NCBI GenBank assembly: GCA_947454495.1
Contig: CANGKD010000004.1
Location: 1 to 36,578, forward strand
Direction of reading: 5' to 3'
Length of the DNA stretch: 36,578 nt
From: Actinomycetota bacterium
GTDB lineage: Bacteria > Actinomycetota > Actinomycetes > Actinomycetales > Microbacteriaceae
The notes below the pieces were generated by a model. That model was not told where the DNA came from, searched no databases, and saw nothing but the letters and a program-made list of their open reading frames with translations. A program made the position numbers and the translations under genes. Shown one piece after another: positions 20,538-28,658 of the stretch; positions within the stretch are counted from its first letter, which is position 1, and each line of letters begins with the position of its first letter.

Positions 20538-20553
20538 GCCAGACCGTTTCTCG

Positions 20554-22572
20554 CTAAATGTCGGAATCGCCGTTGATTTGGCGGTGTTCTTCGTTCGCTC
20601 GAACGATGAGTTCGATGGCCTCGGCGATTGGCACACCGTTTCGCTGGGTACCGTCTCGGAACCGGAAGCTCACCGCCTCGTTAGCTCGATCATCCTCGCC
20701 GGCGATCAGCTGAATTGGGGTCTTCTGTGCCGTTGCATTGCGGATCTTCTTCTGCATGCGGTCATCCGACGCGTCCAATTCTGCCCGGATGCCTCGCTCA
20801 CGCAATTGCTCAATCACGTCGCGCAGATAGGGTTCGTATTCTTCGGCAACGGCGATGCCCGTGACCTGAACAGGTGACAACCACAGCGGGAATGCTCCGG
20901 CGTAATGCTCGGTCAACACGCCAAAGAACCGCTCAATGGAACCGAAAAGTGCTCGGTGAATCATGACCGGGCGGTGGCGATTGCCGTCACTTCCGGTGTA
21001 ATCAATTTCAAACCGCTCGGGCAGGTTGAAATCGAGCTGAATCGTCGACATCTGCCACGTTCTGCCAATGGCATCGCGAGCCTGCACTGAGATCTTCGGG
21101 CCATAGAACGCGGCCCCACCCGGATCTGGAACGAGCTGGAGTCCCGACTCCTCCGCGACGGATCGGAGAGTCTCGGTTGCCTCCTCCCAGACAGCGTCAT
21201 CGCCGACGTACTTGGTGGGGTCTTTCGTCGAAAGTTCGAGGTAGAAGTCGTCAAGACCGTAATCACGAAGCAACGAGATAACGAACTCAAGAAGTTTGGC
21301 AAGTTCCTCGCGCATGTTCTCGCGCGTGGTGAAGATGTGCGCATCGTCTTGGGTCATGCCACGCACTCGGGTCAGGCCGTGCACGACACCAGACTTCTCG
21401 TACCGATAGACCGAACCGAACTCAAATAAGCGCATGGGCAACTGACGATAACTGCGACCGCTCGAACGATAGATCAGGATGTGAAACGGGCAGTTCATCG
21501 GCTTGAGGTAGTACTCCGCGCCCGGCTTGACCACGTGCCCGTGTTCGTCCAGTGTCTCGTCGAGCTTCATGGGCGGAAACATTCCGTCGGAGTACCAGTC
21601 GAGGTGTCCACTCGTCTCAAACAAGTTCGACTTGGTGATGTGCGGGGTGTACACGAATTCGTAACCGGCTGCCTCGTGACGTCGGCGCGAGTAGTCCTCC
21701 ATGACCCGACGAATGATTCCGCCCTTGGGGTGGAAAACCGGCAGCCCCGAGCCAATCTCGTCGGGGAAAGAGAACAGATCAAGTTCGAGTCCGAGTCGGC
21801 GATGGTCACGCTTGGCGGCCTCTTCGAGACGAGCCTGATAGGCACGAAGCTCGTCCTTGGACGGCCACGCCGTGCCATAGATGCGCTGCAACTGAGGATT
21901 CTTCTCACTGCCTCGCCAGTACGCGGCAGCCAATCGGGTGAGGGCGAAGCCGTTGCCGATCATGCGCGTATTCGGCAGGTGGGGTCCGCGACAGAGGTCT
22001 TTCCAGACCGTCTCCCCCGTTGCCGGGTCGACGTTGTCATAGATGGTCAGTTCGGCACCACCGACCTCAACGCTTTCGTTGTCGTCGCCCGTGCTTCCAC
22101 CCTTAAGTCCGATGAGTTCGAGTTTGTATGGTTCGTTCGCGAGTTCGGCGCGAGCCTCATCTTCGGTGACGACGCGGCGCATGAATCGCTGACCCGAGCG
22201 AATAATCCGCTCCATGGCTTTTTCGAGGGCCTTCAGGTCGTCGGGCGTAAACGCCTCACGCACGTCGAAGTCATAGTAAAAACCGTCGGTGACGGGAGGT
22301 CCAATGCCCAGCTTCGCTTCGGGGTTAATGCTCTGAACCGCCTGGGCGAGGACGTGTGCGGCCGAGTGTCGAAGAATCGCGAGGCCGTCCGCAGAATCAA
22401 TGGTCACGGGTTCGACTGAGTCACCCACAGTCAGCCGATGAGCGAGATCGCGAAGTTCTCCGTTGACACGCATCGCAACGATGGACCGGTCGGTGAACAC
22501 GGCGAAGCCATCGCTTTGCGCCGAAATGACGAGTGATTGGATGTCGGCGCTCAACTTCGAATACTTCCTCAA
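20554..22572 (-). CDS. thrS: Threonyl-tRNA synthetase
   Basis: 672 aa; TGS domain, [61 protein letters not shown]. The annotated start is a TTG and several alternative starts exist. Confidence 0.97.
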   Translation of the reverse strand: MRKYSKLSADIQSLVISAQSDGFAVFTDRSIVAMRVNGELRDLAHRLTVGDSVEPVTIDSADGLAILRHSAAHVLAQAVQSINPEAKLGIGPPVTDGFYYDFDVREAFTPDDLKALEKAMERIIRSGQRFMRRVVTEDEARAELANEPYKLELIGLKGGSTGDDNESVEVGGAELTIYDNVDPATGETVWKDLCRGPHLPNTRMIGNGFALTRLAAAYWRGSEKNPQLQRIYGTAWPSKDELRAYQARLEEAAKRDHRRLGLELDLFSFPDEIGSGLPVFHPKGGIIRRVMEDYSRRRHEAAGYEFVYTPHITKSNLFETSGHLDWYSDGMFPPMKLDETLDEHGHVVKPGAEYYLKPMNCPFHILIYRSSGRSYRQLPMRLFEFGSVYRYEKSGVVHGLTRVRGMTQDDAHIFTTRENMREELAKLLEFVISLLRDYGLDDFYLELSTKDPTKYVGDDAVWEEATETLRSVAEESGLQLVPDPGGAAFYGPKISVQARDAIGRTWQMSTIQLDFNLPERFEIDYTGSDGNRHRPVMIHRALFGSIERFFGVLTEHYAGAFPLWLSPVQVTGIAVAEEYEPYLRDVIEQLRERGIRAELDASDDRMQKKIRNATAQKTPIQLIAGEDDRANEAVSFRFRDGTQRNGVPIAEAIELIVRANEEHRQINGDSDI

Positions 22573-22605
22573 ACCATCGTTACGAACTTCGTGGTTCGAG
22601 CCTAC

Positions 22606-22632
22606 TGGTGGGCGATACTGGGTTCGAACCAG
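22606..22632 (-). repeat. Exact 27-bp copy of the tRNA-Val(GAC) 3' end (T-arm, acceptor 3' strand, CCA)
   Basis: tggtgggcgatactgggttcgaaccag, identical to 22675..22701 within the intact tRNA gene. Confidence 0.95.
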
Positions 22633-22651
22633 CGCGAGGCATCGCCTCGCG
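22633..22651 (-). repeat. Perfect hairpin cgcgaggc-atc-gcctcgcg abutting the tRNA fragment
   Basis: 8-bp perfect stem, 3-nt loop, immediately adjacent to the 27-bp repeat. Confidence 0.8.
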
Positions 22652-22674
22652 AGGTCACTGCTCGAGACAAACGT

Positions 22675-22749
22675 TGGTGGGCGATACTGGGTTCGAACCA
22701 GTGACCTCTTCCGTGTCAGGGAAGCGCGCTACCACTGCGCCAATCGCCC
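22675..22749 (-). tRNA. tRNA-Val(GAC), CCA encoded
   Basis: Reverse strand GGGCGATTGGCGCAGTGGTAGCGCGCTTCCCTGACACGGAAGAGGTCACTGGTTCGAACCCAGTATCGCCCACCA; anticodon loop CTGACAC. Confidence 0.95.
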
Positions 22750-22782
22750 AGGCAGATTCTCCGGGGAGAAATCTTTCTGGAG

Positions 22783-22853
22783 AGGTGGATACCGGATTCG
22801 AACCGGTGTGGACGGCTTTGCAGGCCGCTGCCTCGCCTCTCGGCCAATCCACC
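22783..22853 (-). tRNA. tRNA-Cys(GCA)
   Basis: Reverse strand GGTGGATTGGCCGAGAGGCGAGGCAGCGGCCTGCAAAGCCGTCCACACCGGTTCGAATCCGGTATCCACCT; anticodon GCA; CCA not encoded. Confidence 0.93.
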
Positions 22854-22901
22854 ATGAGTGGCGAACCACCGTAGGTGGATTCCACGTGGCTACCACACTC
22901 G

Positions 22902-22974
22902 AGCGGATGACGAGACTCGAACTCGCGACCCTCACCTTGGCAAGGTGATGCGCTACCAACTGCGCTACATCCGC
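22902..22974 (-). tRNA. tRNA-Gly(GCC)
   Basis: Reverse strand GCGGATGTAGCGCAGTTGGTAGCGCATCACCTTGCCAAGGTGAGGGTCGCGAGTTCGAGTCTCGTCATCCGCT; anticodon GCC. Confidence 0.95.
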
Positions 22975-23143
22975 AATGCTCACCGACCGGGGTTGGCGTG
23001 CATCGAAAACGATAGTCGGATTAGAGCGCGGGCGCAAAACGAGCGACGCGCACCTCGATCTCTGGCCTGGTGTCCCGTCGCGAATTGTGTTCCATCGACC
23101 ACTTCCCGTTATGGTGGTGACCGCGGGGTTTACACCTCGCTTT

Positions 23144-23219
23144 GGGCGATTGGCGCAGTTGGTAGCGCGCTTCCTTCACACGGAAGAGGTCATCAGTTCG
23201 AGTCTGGTATCGCCCACCA
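23144..23219 (+). tRNA. tRNA-Val(CAC), CCA encoded
   Basis: gggcgattggcgcagttggtagcgcgcttccttcacacggaagaggtcatcagttcgagtctggtatcgcccacca; anticodon loop TTCACAC. Confidence 0.95.
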
Positions 23220-23234
23220 GATGCGAGAACTGTC

Positions 23235-24506
23235 TCAGTCGTTCGTCAGAACGTATCCCTCTTCGCCGTGCATCAAGGTGTCGATTCCGGCCAATTCATC
23301 TTCATTGCGCACTCGGAAGCCCATTGTCTTTTCAATGGTCCACCCAATCGCGTAGGAGAGCACGAATGAGTACAGCAGCACCACAACACTGCCCAGCGCC
23401 TGCACTCCGAGTTGCGAGGCGTTTCCGGTAAACAGGAGTCCGACATCCCGACCGGCAATTCCGATGAAAAGCATGCCGACCAAACCGCCAACGAGGTGGA
23501 TGCCCACGACGTCGAGGGAATCGTCAAAGCCAAAGCGAAACTTGAGCTCGACGGCCAGCCCGCACACCACGCCAGCGATGAGGCCGAGAACCAACGACGC
23601 GACGGGAGTCAAGGCGGCGCACGATGGCGTGATGGCGACGAGTCCGGCTACCGCGCCGGAGGCTGCACCCACGGACGTCGCCTTGCCGTCTTTAATCCGC
23701 TCGACAATCAACCAGCCCAGGATGCCCGCCGCCGGAGCAGCCATCGTGTTGATGAACGCCAGTGACGCGATGCCATCTGCCGCGAGCTCAGAGCCCGCGT
23801 TGAAGCCGAACCAGCCGAACCACAAGAGGCCCGCCCCGAGCAAGACAAACGGAACGTTGTGCGGCTTGTGAAGACCCTTGGCGAAGCCCACGCGTTTGCC
23901 GAGCACGAGAGCGAGTGCCAGCGCCGCCGCACCCGAGTTGATCTCGACCACGGTGCCACCGGCCATGTCGATCATGCCGAGACCATCGACGAGCCAGCCG
24001 CCGCCCAAGTTCTGACCAGTGACCGACGCAGCCCTAATGTTGAACACCCACGAGGCAACGGGGAAATACACAACCGTCGCCCAGACACCGGCGAACACGA
24101 GCCATGCTCCAAACTTCGCCCTGTCGGCGATGGCGCCTGATATCAACGCGACCGTGATGATGGCAAAAGTGGCTTGGAACGCCGCGAGAGACAACGGCGG
24201 AATGTCCGCGTCAGGCGAGACCGTCAGCAGATTCTCAAGCCCAAGGTTGGCCACGTCAATTCCAATGACACCCGGAATACCCATATAGCCAGCCGTGCCA
24301 GGTGTAGCGAAGACGATTGCGTAACCGTAGAGAATCCAGATCGTGCCGACCAAGGCCATCGATCCAAAGCTCATCATCATCATCGAGATGACGCTCTTGG
24401 CGCGAACCAGGCCACCGTAGAAAAAGGCCAGGGCGGGCGTCATCATGAGGACCAACGCGGCGCTAATCAGGATGAAGGCGGTGTTTCCTTGGTTCATGAG
24501 AGTCAA
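23235..24506 (-). CDS. amtB: Ammonium transporter (Amt/MEP/Rh family), copy 1
   Basis: MNQGNTAFILISAALVLMMTPALAFFYGGLVRAKSVISMMMMSFG...GGTVVEINSGAAALALALVLGKR...FGFDDSLDVVGIHLVGGLVG. Alignment with copy 2 suggests the true start is the ATG at 24497. Confidence 0.96.
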   Translation of the reverse strand: MTLMNQGNTAFILISAALVLMMTPALAFFYGGLVRAKSVISMMMMSFGSMALVGTIWILYGYAIVFATPGTAGYMGIPGVIGIDVANLGLENLLTVSPDADIPPLSLAAFQATFAIITVALISGAIADRAKFGAWLVFAGVWATVVYFPVASWVFNIRAASVTGQNLGGGWLVDGLGMIDMAGGTVVEINSGAAALALALVLGKRVGFAKGLHKPHNVPFVLLGAGLLWFGWFGFNAGSELAADGIASLAFINTMAAPAAGILGWLIVERIKDGKATSVGAASGAVAGLVAITPSCAALTPVASLVLGLIAGVVCGLAVELKFRFGFDDSLDVVGIHLVGGLVGMLFIGIAGRDVGLLFTGNASQLGVQALGSVVVLLYSFVLSYAIGWTIEKTMGFRVRNEDELAGIDTLMHGEEGYVLTND

Positions 24507-24521
24507 GCAAACAGCCGCCGT

Positions 24522-24559
24522 GTTTCAAACAGGCACGTCGAATGTTTCGAACCTGTTAC
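24522..24559 (-). promoter_or_regulatory. Candidate GlnR operator upstream of amtB copy 1
   Basis: Reverse strand GTAAC-AGGTTC-GAAAC followed, 22 bp later (start to start), by another GAAAC; matches GTnAC-n6-GAAAC with the classical 22-bp period, though the second GTnAC half is degenerate. Confidence 0.55.
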
Positions 24560-24568
24560 GTGGCATGC

Positions 24569-24608
24569 CTCAGCGCAGGATTCACGGAAACGTAAATCCT
24601 GCGCTGAG
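24569..24608 (-). terminator. Strong hairpin B between amtB genes
   Basis: ctcagcgcaggatt ... aatcctgcgctgag, 14-bp perfect stem extended inward with one mismatch to an apical gaaa loop (on + strand). Confidence 0.6.
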
Positions 24609-24653
24609 TGCGTGTGGCGGGAGCGTTACCCCTCGACTCCACGCCACACGCAC
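24608..24653 (-). terminator. Strong hairpin A immediately after amtB copy 2
   Basis: gtgcgtgtggcg ... cgccacacgcac, 12-bp perfect stem, with inner ggag/ctcc pairing; begins about 7 nt after the amtB copy 2 stop. Confidence 0.6.
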
Positions 24654-24659
24654 ATCTGT

Positions 24660-25916
24660 TTAGGCGCTGGCCAGTTCGTACGCATCCTCACCGTGCACGA
24701 CGGTGTCGATGCCGGCGAGCTCGTCCTCGTTCTTGATCCGGAAGCCCATCGTCTTCTCGATGACGAGACCAATGACGTAGCTGATCACGAACGAGAAGAT
24801 GAGTACCGTGAAGGCGGCGATTGCTTGCTTGCCGAGCTGGTCGAACGAACCAGAGAACAGCAGTCCGACATCGGTTGCGAAGAATCCGATGTACAGCGTT
24901 CCGATGAGCCCGCCGATGAGGTGGATGCCCACGACGTCAAGCGAATCGTCAAAGCCGAACTTGAACTTGAGCTCAATCGCCAATGCACACAGGGCTCCCG
25001 TAATGAGGCCGAGCAAAATCGCCCACACGGGCGTCAGGCTGGCACACGCGGGCGTGATGGCAACGAGACCTGCCACGGCACCCGACGCAGCACCGACCGA
25101 GGTTGCCTTGCCTTCTTTGAGTCGTTCCACGACGAGCCAGCCGAGCACGGCGGCTGCGGGGGCGGCGATTGTGTTGATAAACGCGAGCGAAGCGATGCCA
25201 TCAGCGGCGAGTTCCGATCCGGCGTTGAACCCGAACCATCCGAACCACAGCAGGCCCGCGCCGAGCAAGACGAACGGAACGTTGTGGGGCTTGTCCATCC
25301 CCTTGGCGAATCCGATGCGCTTACCCAACACCAGGGCCAACGCGAGTGCGGCCGCACCGGCGTTGATGTGGACCGCCGTGCCACCCGCGAAGTCGATGGC
25401 ACCGAGGTTATAGGCAATCCAACCGCCATCGACAATCTTGCCGTCGACAATAGTGAAGTTAAAGACCCACGAAGCAACCGGGAAATACACGACGGTTGCC
25501 CAGATTCCTGCGAATACGAGCCACGCACCAAATTTCGCACGGTCGGCGATAGATCCGGAAATCAAGGCCACGGTAATAATCGCGAACGTGGCTTGGAACG
25601 CGGCAAACGCAAGGGGCGGGAACATCGCACCTTCGGGGGTGGTCAGCAAGCCTTCCAGCCCGAGATTGGCGGTGTCGATTCCGATCACACCATCGATGCC
25701 GTAGAACGTGTCTGTTCCCGCGTTCGCAAAAGTGATTGCGTAGCCATAAATGACCCAGATGACACCGATGAGCGCAAGAGATCCGAAGCTCAACATCATC
25801 ATCGAAATGACACTCTTGGCCTTAACCAGACCCCCATAGAAGAACGCCAAGGCTGGCGTCATGAGCAGCACGAGTGCCGCTGAGATCAACACGAATGCCG
25901 TGTTTCCTTGATCCAT
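24660..25916 (-). CDS. amtB: Ammonium transporter (Amt/MEP/Rh family), copy 2
   Basis: 418 aa MDQGNTAFVLISAALVLLMTPALAFFYGGLVKAKSVISMMMLSFG..., close paralog of copy 1; GAGG RBS upstream. Confidence 0.96.
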   Translation of the reverse strand: MDQGNTAFVLISAALVLLMTPALAFFYGGLVKAKSVISMMMLSFGSLALIGVIWVIYGYAITFANAGTDTFYGIDGVIGIDTANLGLEGLLTTPEGAMFPPLAFAAFQATFAIITVALISGSIADRAKFGAWLVFAGIWATVVYFPVASWVFNFTIVDGKIVDGGWIAYNLGAIDFAGGTAVHINAGAAALALALVLGKRIGFAKGMDKPHNVPFVLLGAGLLWFGWFGFNAGSELAADGIASLAFINTIAAPAAAVLGWLVVERLKEGKATSVGAASGAVAGLVAITPACASLTPVWAILLGLITGALCALAIELKFKFGFDDSLDVVGIHLIGGLIGTLYIGFFATDVGLLFSGSFDQLGKQAIAAFTVLIFSFVISYVIGLVIEKTMGFRIKNEDELAGIDTVVHGEDAYELASA

Positions 25917-26040
25917 TTCATCCTCGCTTCATAAAGTTCGTCGAACGAGCCCAGAGAGAACGGGAAGTGCGCAAACGGGGGTTTCGTTCGGTGATGAATT
26001 GAGAATGAAGCACAAAAGTTTCGCGCTCGTGCGCGAGCGA

Positions 26041-26087
26041 GTTTCGAGAGCGTTACGAAACCGCCCGGCACGTTTCGTTCGTGTTAC
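26041..26087 (-). promoter_or_regulatory. Two perfect GlnR-box-like sites upstream of amtB copy 2
   Basis: Reverse strand GTAAC-ACGAAC-GAAAC (26087..26072) and GTAAC-GCTCTC-GAAAC (26056..26041), both exact matches to GTnAC-n6-GAAAC, 31 bp apart. Confidence 0.65.
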
Positions 26088-26104
26088 AAGGCGTGGATTC
26101 GCAC

Positions 26105-27127
26105 TCAGACCATGTTTGTGAGGGCAATGAGCCGGGACATGCATCGCAAGTATTTCTTGCGGTATCCGCCGTTAATCATGTCCCCACCAAACACGGTACT
26201 GATGGGAACACCCGAGGCCAGCAGTGGAATCTGGGCGTCGTAAACACGGTCGATGAACGCCACAAGTCGCAACGCGTCTGTTTGGTTCATAATCACGTGC
26301 ACGTCGGTGAGAGCAATGAGGTTGACGTTAGCCACGAGCCGCGGGTAGACGCTCGGGTGAACCGTGGCCAAATGAGCCAGCAGCCCGTCAAACGTGTCAA
26401 GAGTGACCACCTGTCCGAGCTCGCGCTGCGCCTCCACCGTGCGAGCAACCTCTGCGTTGGTGCGCACGGGAGCTTCACCCTCGACGGATCGCTTGCGGTA
26501 ATCCGTTCCGTCAATTCGCAACGTGTCGAAATTTGCCGCGAGGGCGTGAATCTCGCGCAGAAAGTCGGCCGCAGCGAAACGGCCCTCGCCCAGTGCGTGC
26601 GGCGGAGTGTTGCTCGTAGCCGCCACGCGGGTGCCCCCCGCAACGAGCTCGCCGAGCATCCGCGTCATCATCATCGTGTCGCCAGGATCGTCGAGTTCAA
26701 ATTCGTCAATGCAAATCAGACTCGAACCGCGCAGGGCATCGACAGCGTTTGCAAACCCCAATGCACCCACGAGCGAGGTGTACTGCAGAAACGTTCCGAA
26801 GAACTTTTTTCGGCCGCCCGATGCGTGCCAGGCTGCCGCCAAAAGGTGGGTTTTTCCCACACCAAAACCGCCGTCAAGGTAAACGCCCGGACGGGTGGAA
26901 TCGTCTTTCTTGGAACGCGTAAAAAGACCCGTCTTGATGGGGCCGCCCGACGAGGCGAAGGATTCCAGACGGTCTCTGGCAGCCGCCTGTGATTCGAAAT
27001 CCGGATCGGGTATGTAGGAGTCGAACGACGCGTCCGCAAACTGTGGCGGTGGGACGAGTCCGGCAACGATGGCAGACGCGTCAAGCGACGGAGACCGGTC
27101 ACGCAGTGACGTCAGTGTGGCGGGCAT
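26105..27127 (-). CDS. zapE: Cell division protein ZapE (AFG1-like ATPase)
   Basis: 340 aa; GVYLDGGFGVGKTHLLAAAWHA, LICIDEFELDDPGDTMMMTRMLGELVAGGTRVAATSNTPPHALGEGRF. Confidence 0.92.
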   Translation of the reverse strand: MPATLTSLRDRSPSLDASAIVAGLVPPPQFADASFDSYIPDPDFESQAAARDRLESFASSGGPIKTGLFTRSKKDDSTRPGVYLDGGFGVGKTHLLAAAWHASGGRKKFFGTFLQYTSLVGALGFANAVDALRGSSLICIDEFELDDPGDTMMMTRMLGELVAGGTRVAATSNTPPHALGEGRFAAADFLREIHALAANFDTLRIDGTDYRKRSVEGEAPVRTNAEVARTVEAQRELGQVVTLDTFDGLLAHLATVHPSVYPRLVANVNLIALTDVHVIMNQTDALRLVAFIDRVYDAQIPLLASGVPISTVFGGDMINGGYRKKYLRCMSRLIALTNMV

Positions 27128-27275
27128 GCAGTCAATTCCCTGAAAGTTTTCGTAACGTGATTTCGCGCAACCGGCGCGTCCTACCTAGAGTCGAAGTGCA
27201 GACCAAGACTACTGACCTTCTCGAGCACCATTCGTTCTACGCCAACGCGTGAACCGCCCAGCAAGGAGAATTCGC

Positions 27276-28172
27276 ATGACTGTTGAACGCGACAACGCAG
27301 ACCAGTTCGCTGCTTACGCTCACCCCGAGGTTCTGGTGTCGGGCGAGTGGCTCGAAGCGCACTTGTCGACGCCGGGTCTCGTGGTCATCGAATCAGACGA
27401 GGATGTCTTGCTCTACGAAACCGGACACATCCCCGGTGCTGTCAAGGTGGACTGGCACACCGAGCTCAATGACGCCGTTGTTCGGGACTACCTTGACGGT
27501 GACGCCTTTGCCGCACTCATGAGCGCCAAGGGAATCTCGCGCGATGACACGCTCGTTTTCTACGGCGACAAGAGCAACTGGTGGGCGACCTACGCACTGT
27601 GGGTCTTCCAGCTTTTTGGGCACGCCGACGTTCGGATTCTCGATGGCGGTCGAGACAAATGGATTGCCGACGGCCGCCCGCTGACCACCGACGCACCGAA
27701 ACGGGTCACGACGACATACCCGTCGGTCGTTCGCGATGACTCGACACTTCGGGCGTTCCTCGAGGACACTCGCGCGCACATTGGCAAGCCGATGATTGAT
27801 GTGCGGTCACCCGAAGAATATTCCGGTGAGCGCACGCACATGCCGAGCTATCCCGAAGAGGGAGCCCTGCGCGGCGGACACATTCCCGGTGCGGCGAATG
27901 TCCCCTGGGCGCGAGCGGTCCGCGAAGACGGCACATTTAAATCACGTGCAGATCTCGACACGCTGTACCTCACCGATGCGGGACTAAAACCGGGCGACGA
28001 CATCATCGCGTACTGCCGAATCGGCGAGCGGTCTAGCCATTCCTGGTTTGTGCTCACGTACCTATTGGGTTTTTCGGGAGTTCGAAACTATGACGGTTCG
28101 TGGACCGAGTGGGGTTCCGCTGTTCGTGTCCCCATCGTCAAGGGATCAAGTCCCGCCGGCTCACTCGCGTAG
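27276..28172 (+). CDS. Thiosulfate/3-mercaptopyruvate sulfurtransferase (tandem rhodanese)
   Basis: [30 protein letters not shown]...[14 protein letters not shown]...[21 protein letters not shown]...[23 protein letters not shown]. Confidence 0.95.
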   Translation: MTVERDNADQFAAYAHPEVLVSGEWLEAHLSTPGLVVIESDEDVLLYETGHIPGAVKVDWHTELNDAVVRDYLDGDAFAALMSAKGISRDDTLVFYGDKSNWWATYALWVFQLFGHADVRILDGGRDKWIADGRPLTTDAPKRVTTTYPSVVRDDSTLRAFLEDTRAHIGKPMIDVRSPEEYSGERTHMPSYPEEGALRGGHIPGAANVPWARAVREDGTFKSRADLDTLYLTDAGLKPGDDIIAYCRIGERSSHSWFVLTYLLGFSGVRNYDGSWTEWGSAVRVPIVKGSSPAGSLA

Positions 28173-28211
28173 TCGGAACCCTCGACGTCACCTTCCTGCC
28201 ACAATGAAGTG

Positions 28212-28658
28212 GTGACTGAGCCCCTCTCCGACGTGCTGCGCGACATCCGTGATGGATTTCACGAACTCTCGGGCAACGACCGACTGACGTTCCTGCTCGA
28301 ATTTGCTAACGATCTGCCCGAACTCCCTGCGCGTTACGCAGAACACCCCGAGTTGCTGGAGCGCGTCGAGGAGTGCCAGTCACCCGTCTACATCTTTGTT
28401 GAGGTGGATGATCAGTCGGTTGTGCACGTATTCGCGACGGCCCCGCGTGAGGCTCCGACAACTCGAGGTTTTGCGAGCATCCTCGTTCAAGGCCTGTCGT
28501 CACTCCCCGCCGCTGAGGTCTTGGCCACACCGGATCATTTTCCGGGAACACTCGGGCTCAATGAACTGATTTCTCCCCTGCGCGTTCGCGGCATGTCTGG
28601 GATGCTCGCCCGCATTAAGCGACAGGTGCGGGAACGCCTCGCCGCACAACCCGAGTAG
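28212..28658 (+). CDS. sufE: SufE family protein
   Basis: LPELPARYAEHPELLERVEECQSPVYIFVEVDD...GLNELISPLRVRGMSGMLARIKRQVRERL; conserved Cys. GTG start assumed. Confidence 0.92.
   Translation: MTEPLSDVLRDIRDGFHELSGNDRLTFLLEFANDLPELPARYAEHPELLERVEECQSPVYIFVEVDDQSVVHVFATAPREAPTTRGFASILVQGLSSLPAAEVLATPDHFPGTLGLNELISPLRVRGMSGMLARIKRQVRERLAAQPE

Noticed and set aside
21481-22419. 312-aa plus-strand ORF
   Set aside because: Antisense shadow of thrS with no family resemblance.
22463-23431. Plus- and minus-strand ORFs across the tRNA cluster (e.g. 22463..22948, 22858..23355)
   Set aside because: They translate through tRNA genes (repeated [15 protein letters not shown] peptides are the well-known artefact of tRNA T-arm translation).
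24174-25883. 569-aa plus-strand ORF spanning both amtB genes and their intergenic region
   Set aside because: Antisense to two confidently identified AmtB genes; low-complexity R/D/E/H/G-rich composition typical of the complementary frame of GC-rich genes; no recognisable domain.
26018-26033. Third GlnR-like box (CGCAC-n6-GAAAC on the minus strand) upstream of amtB copy 2
   Set aside because: The GTnAC half is too degenerate to claim; noted only as a possible weak half-site 23 bp from the second box.
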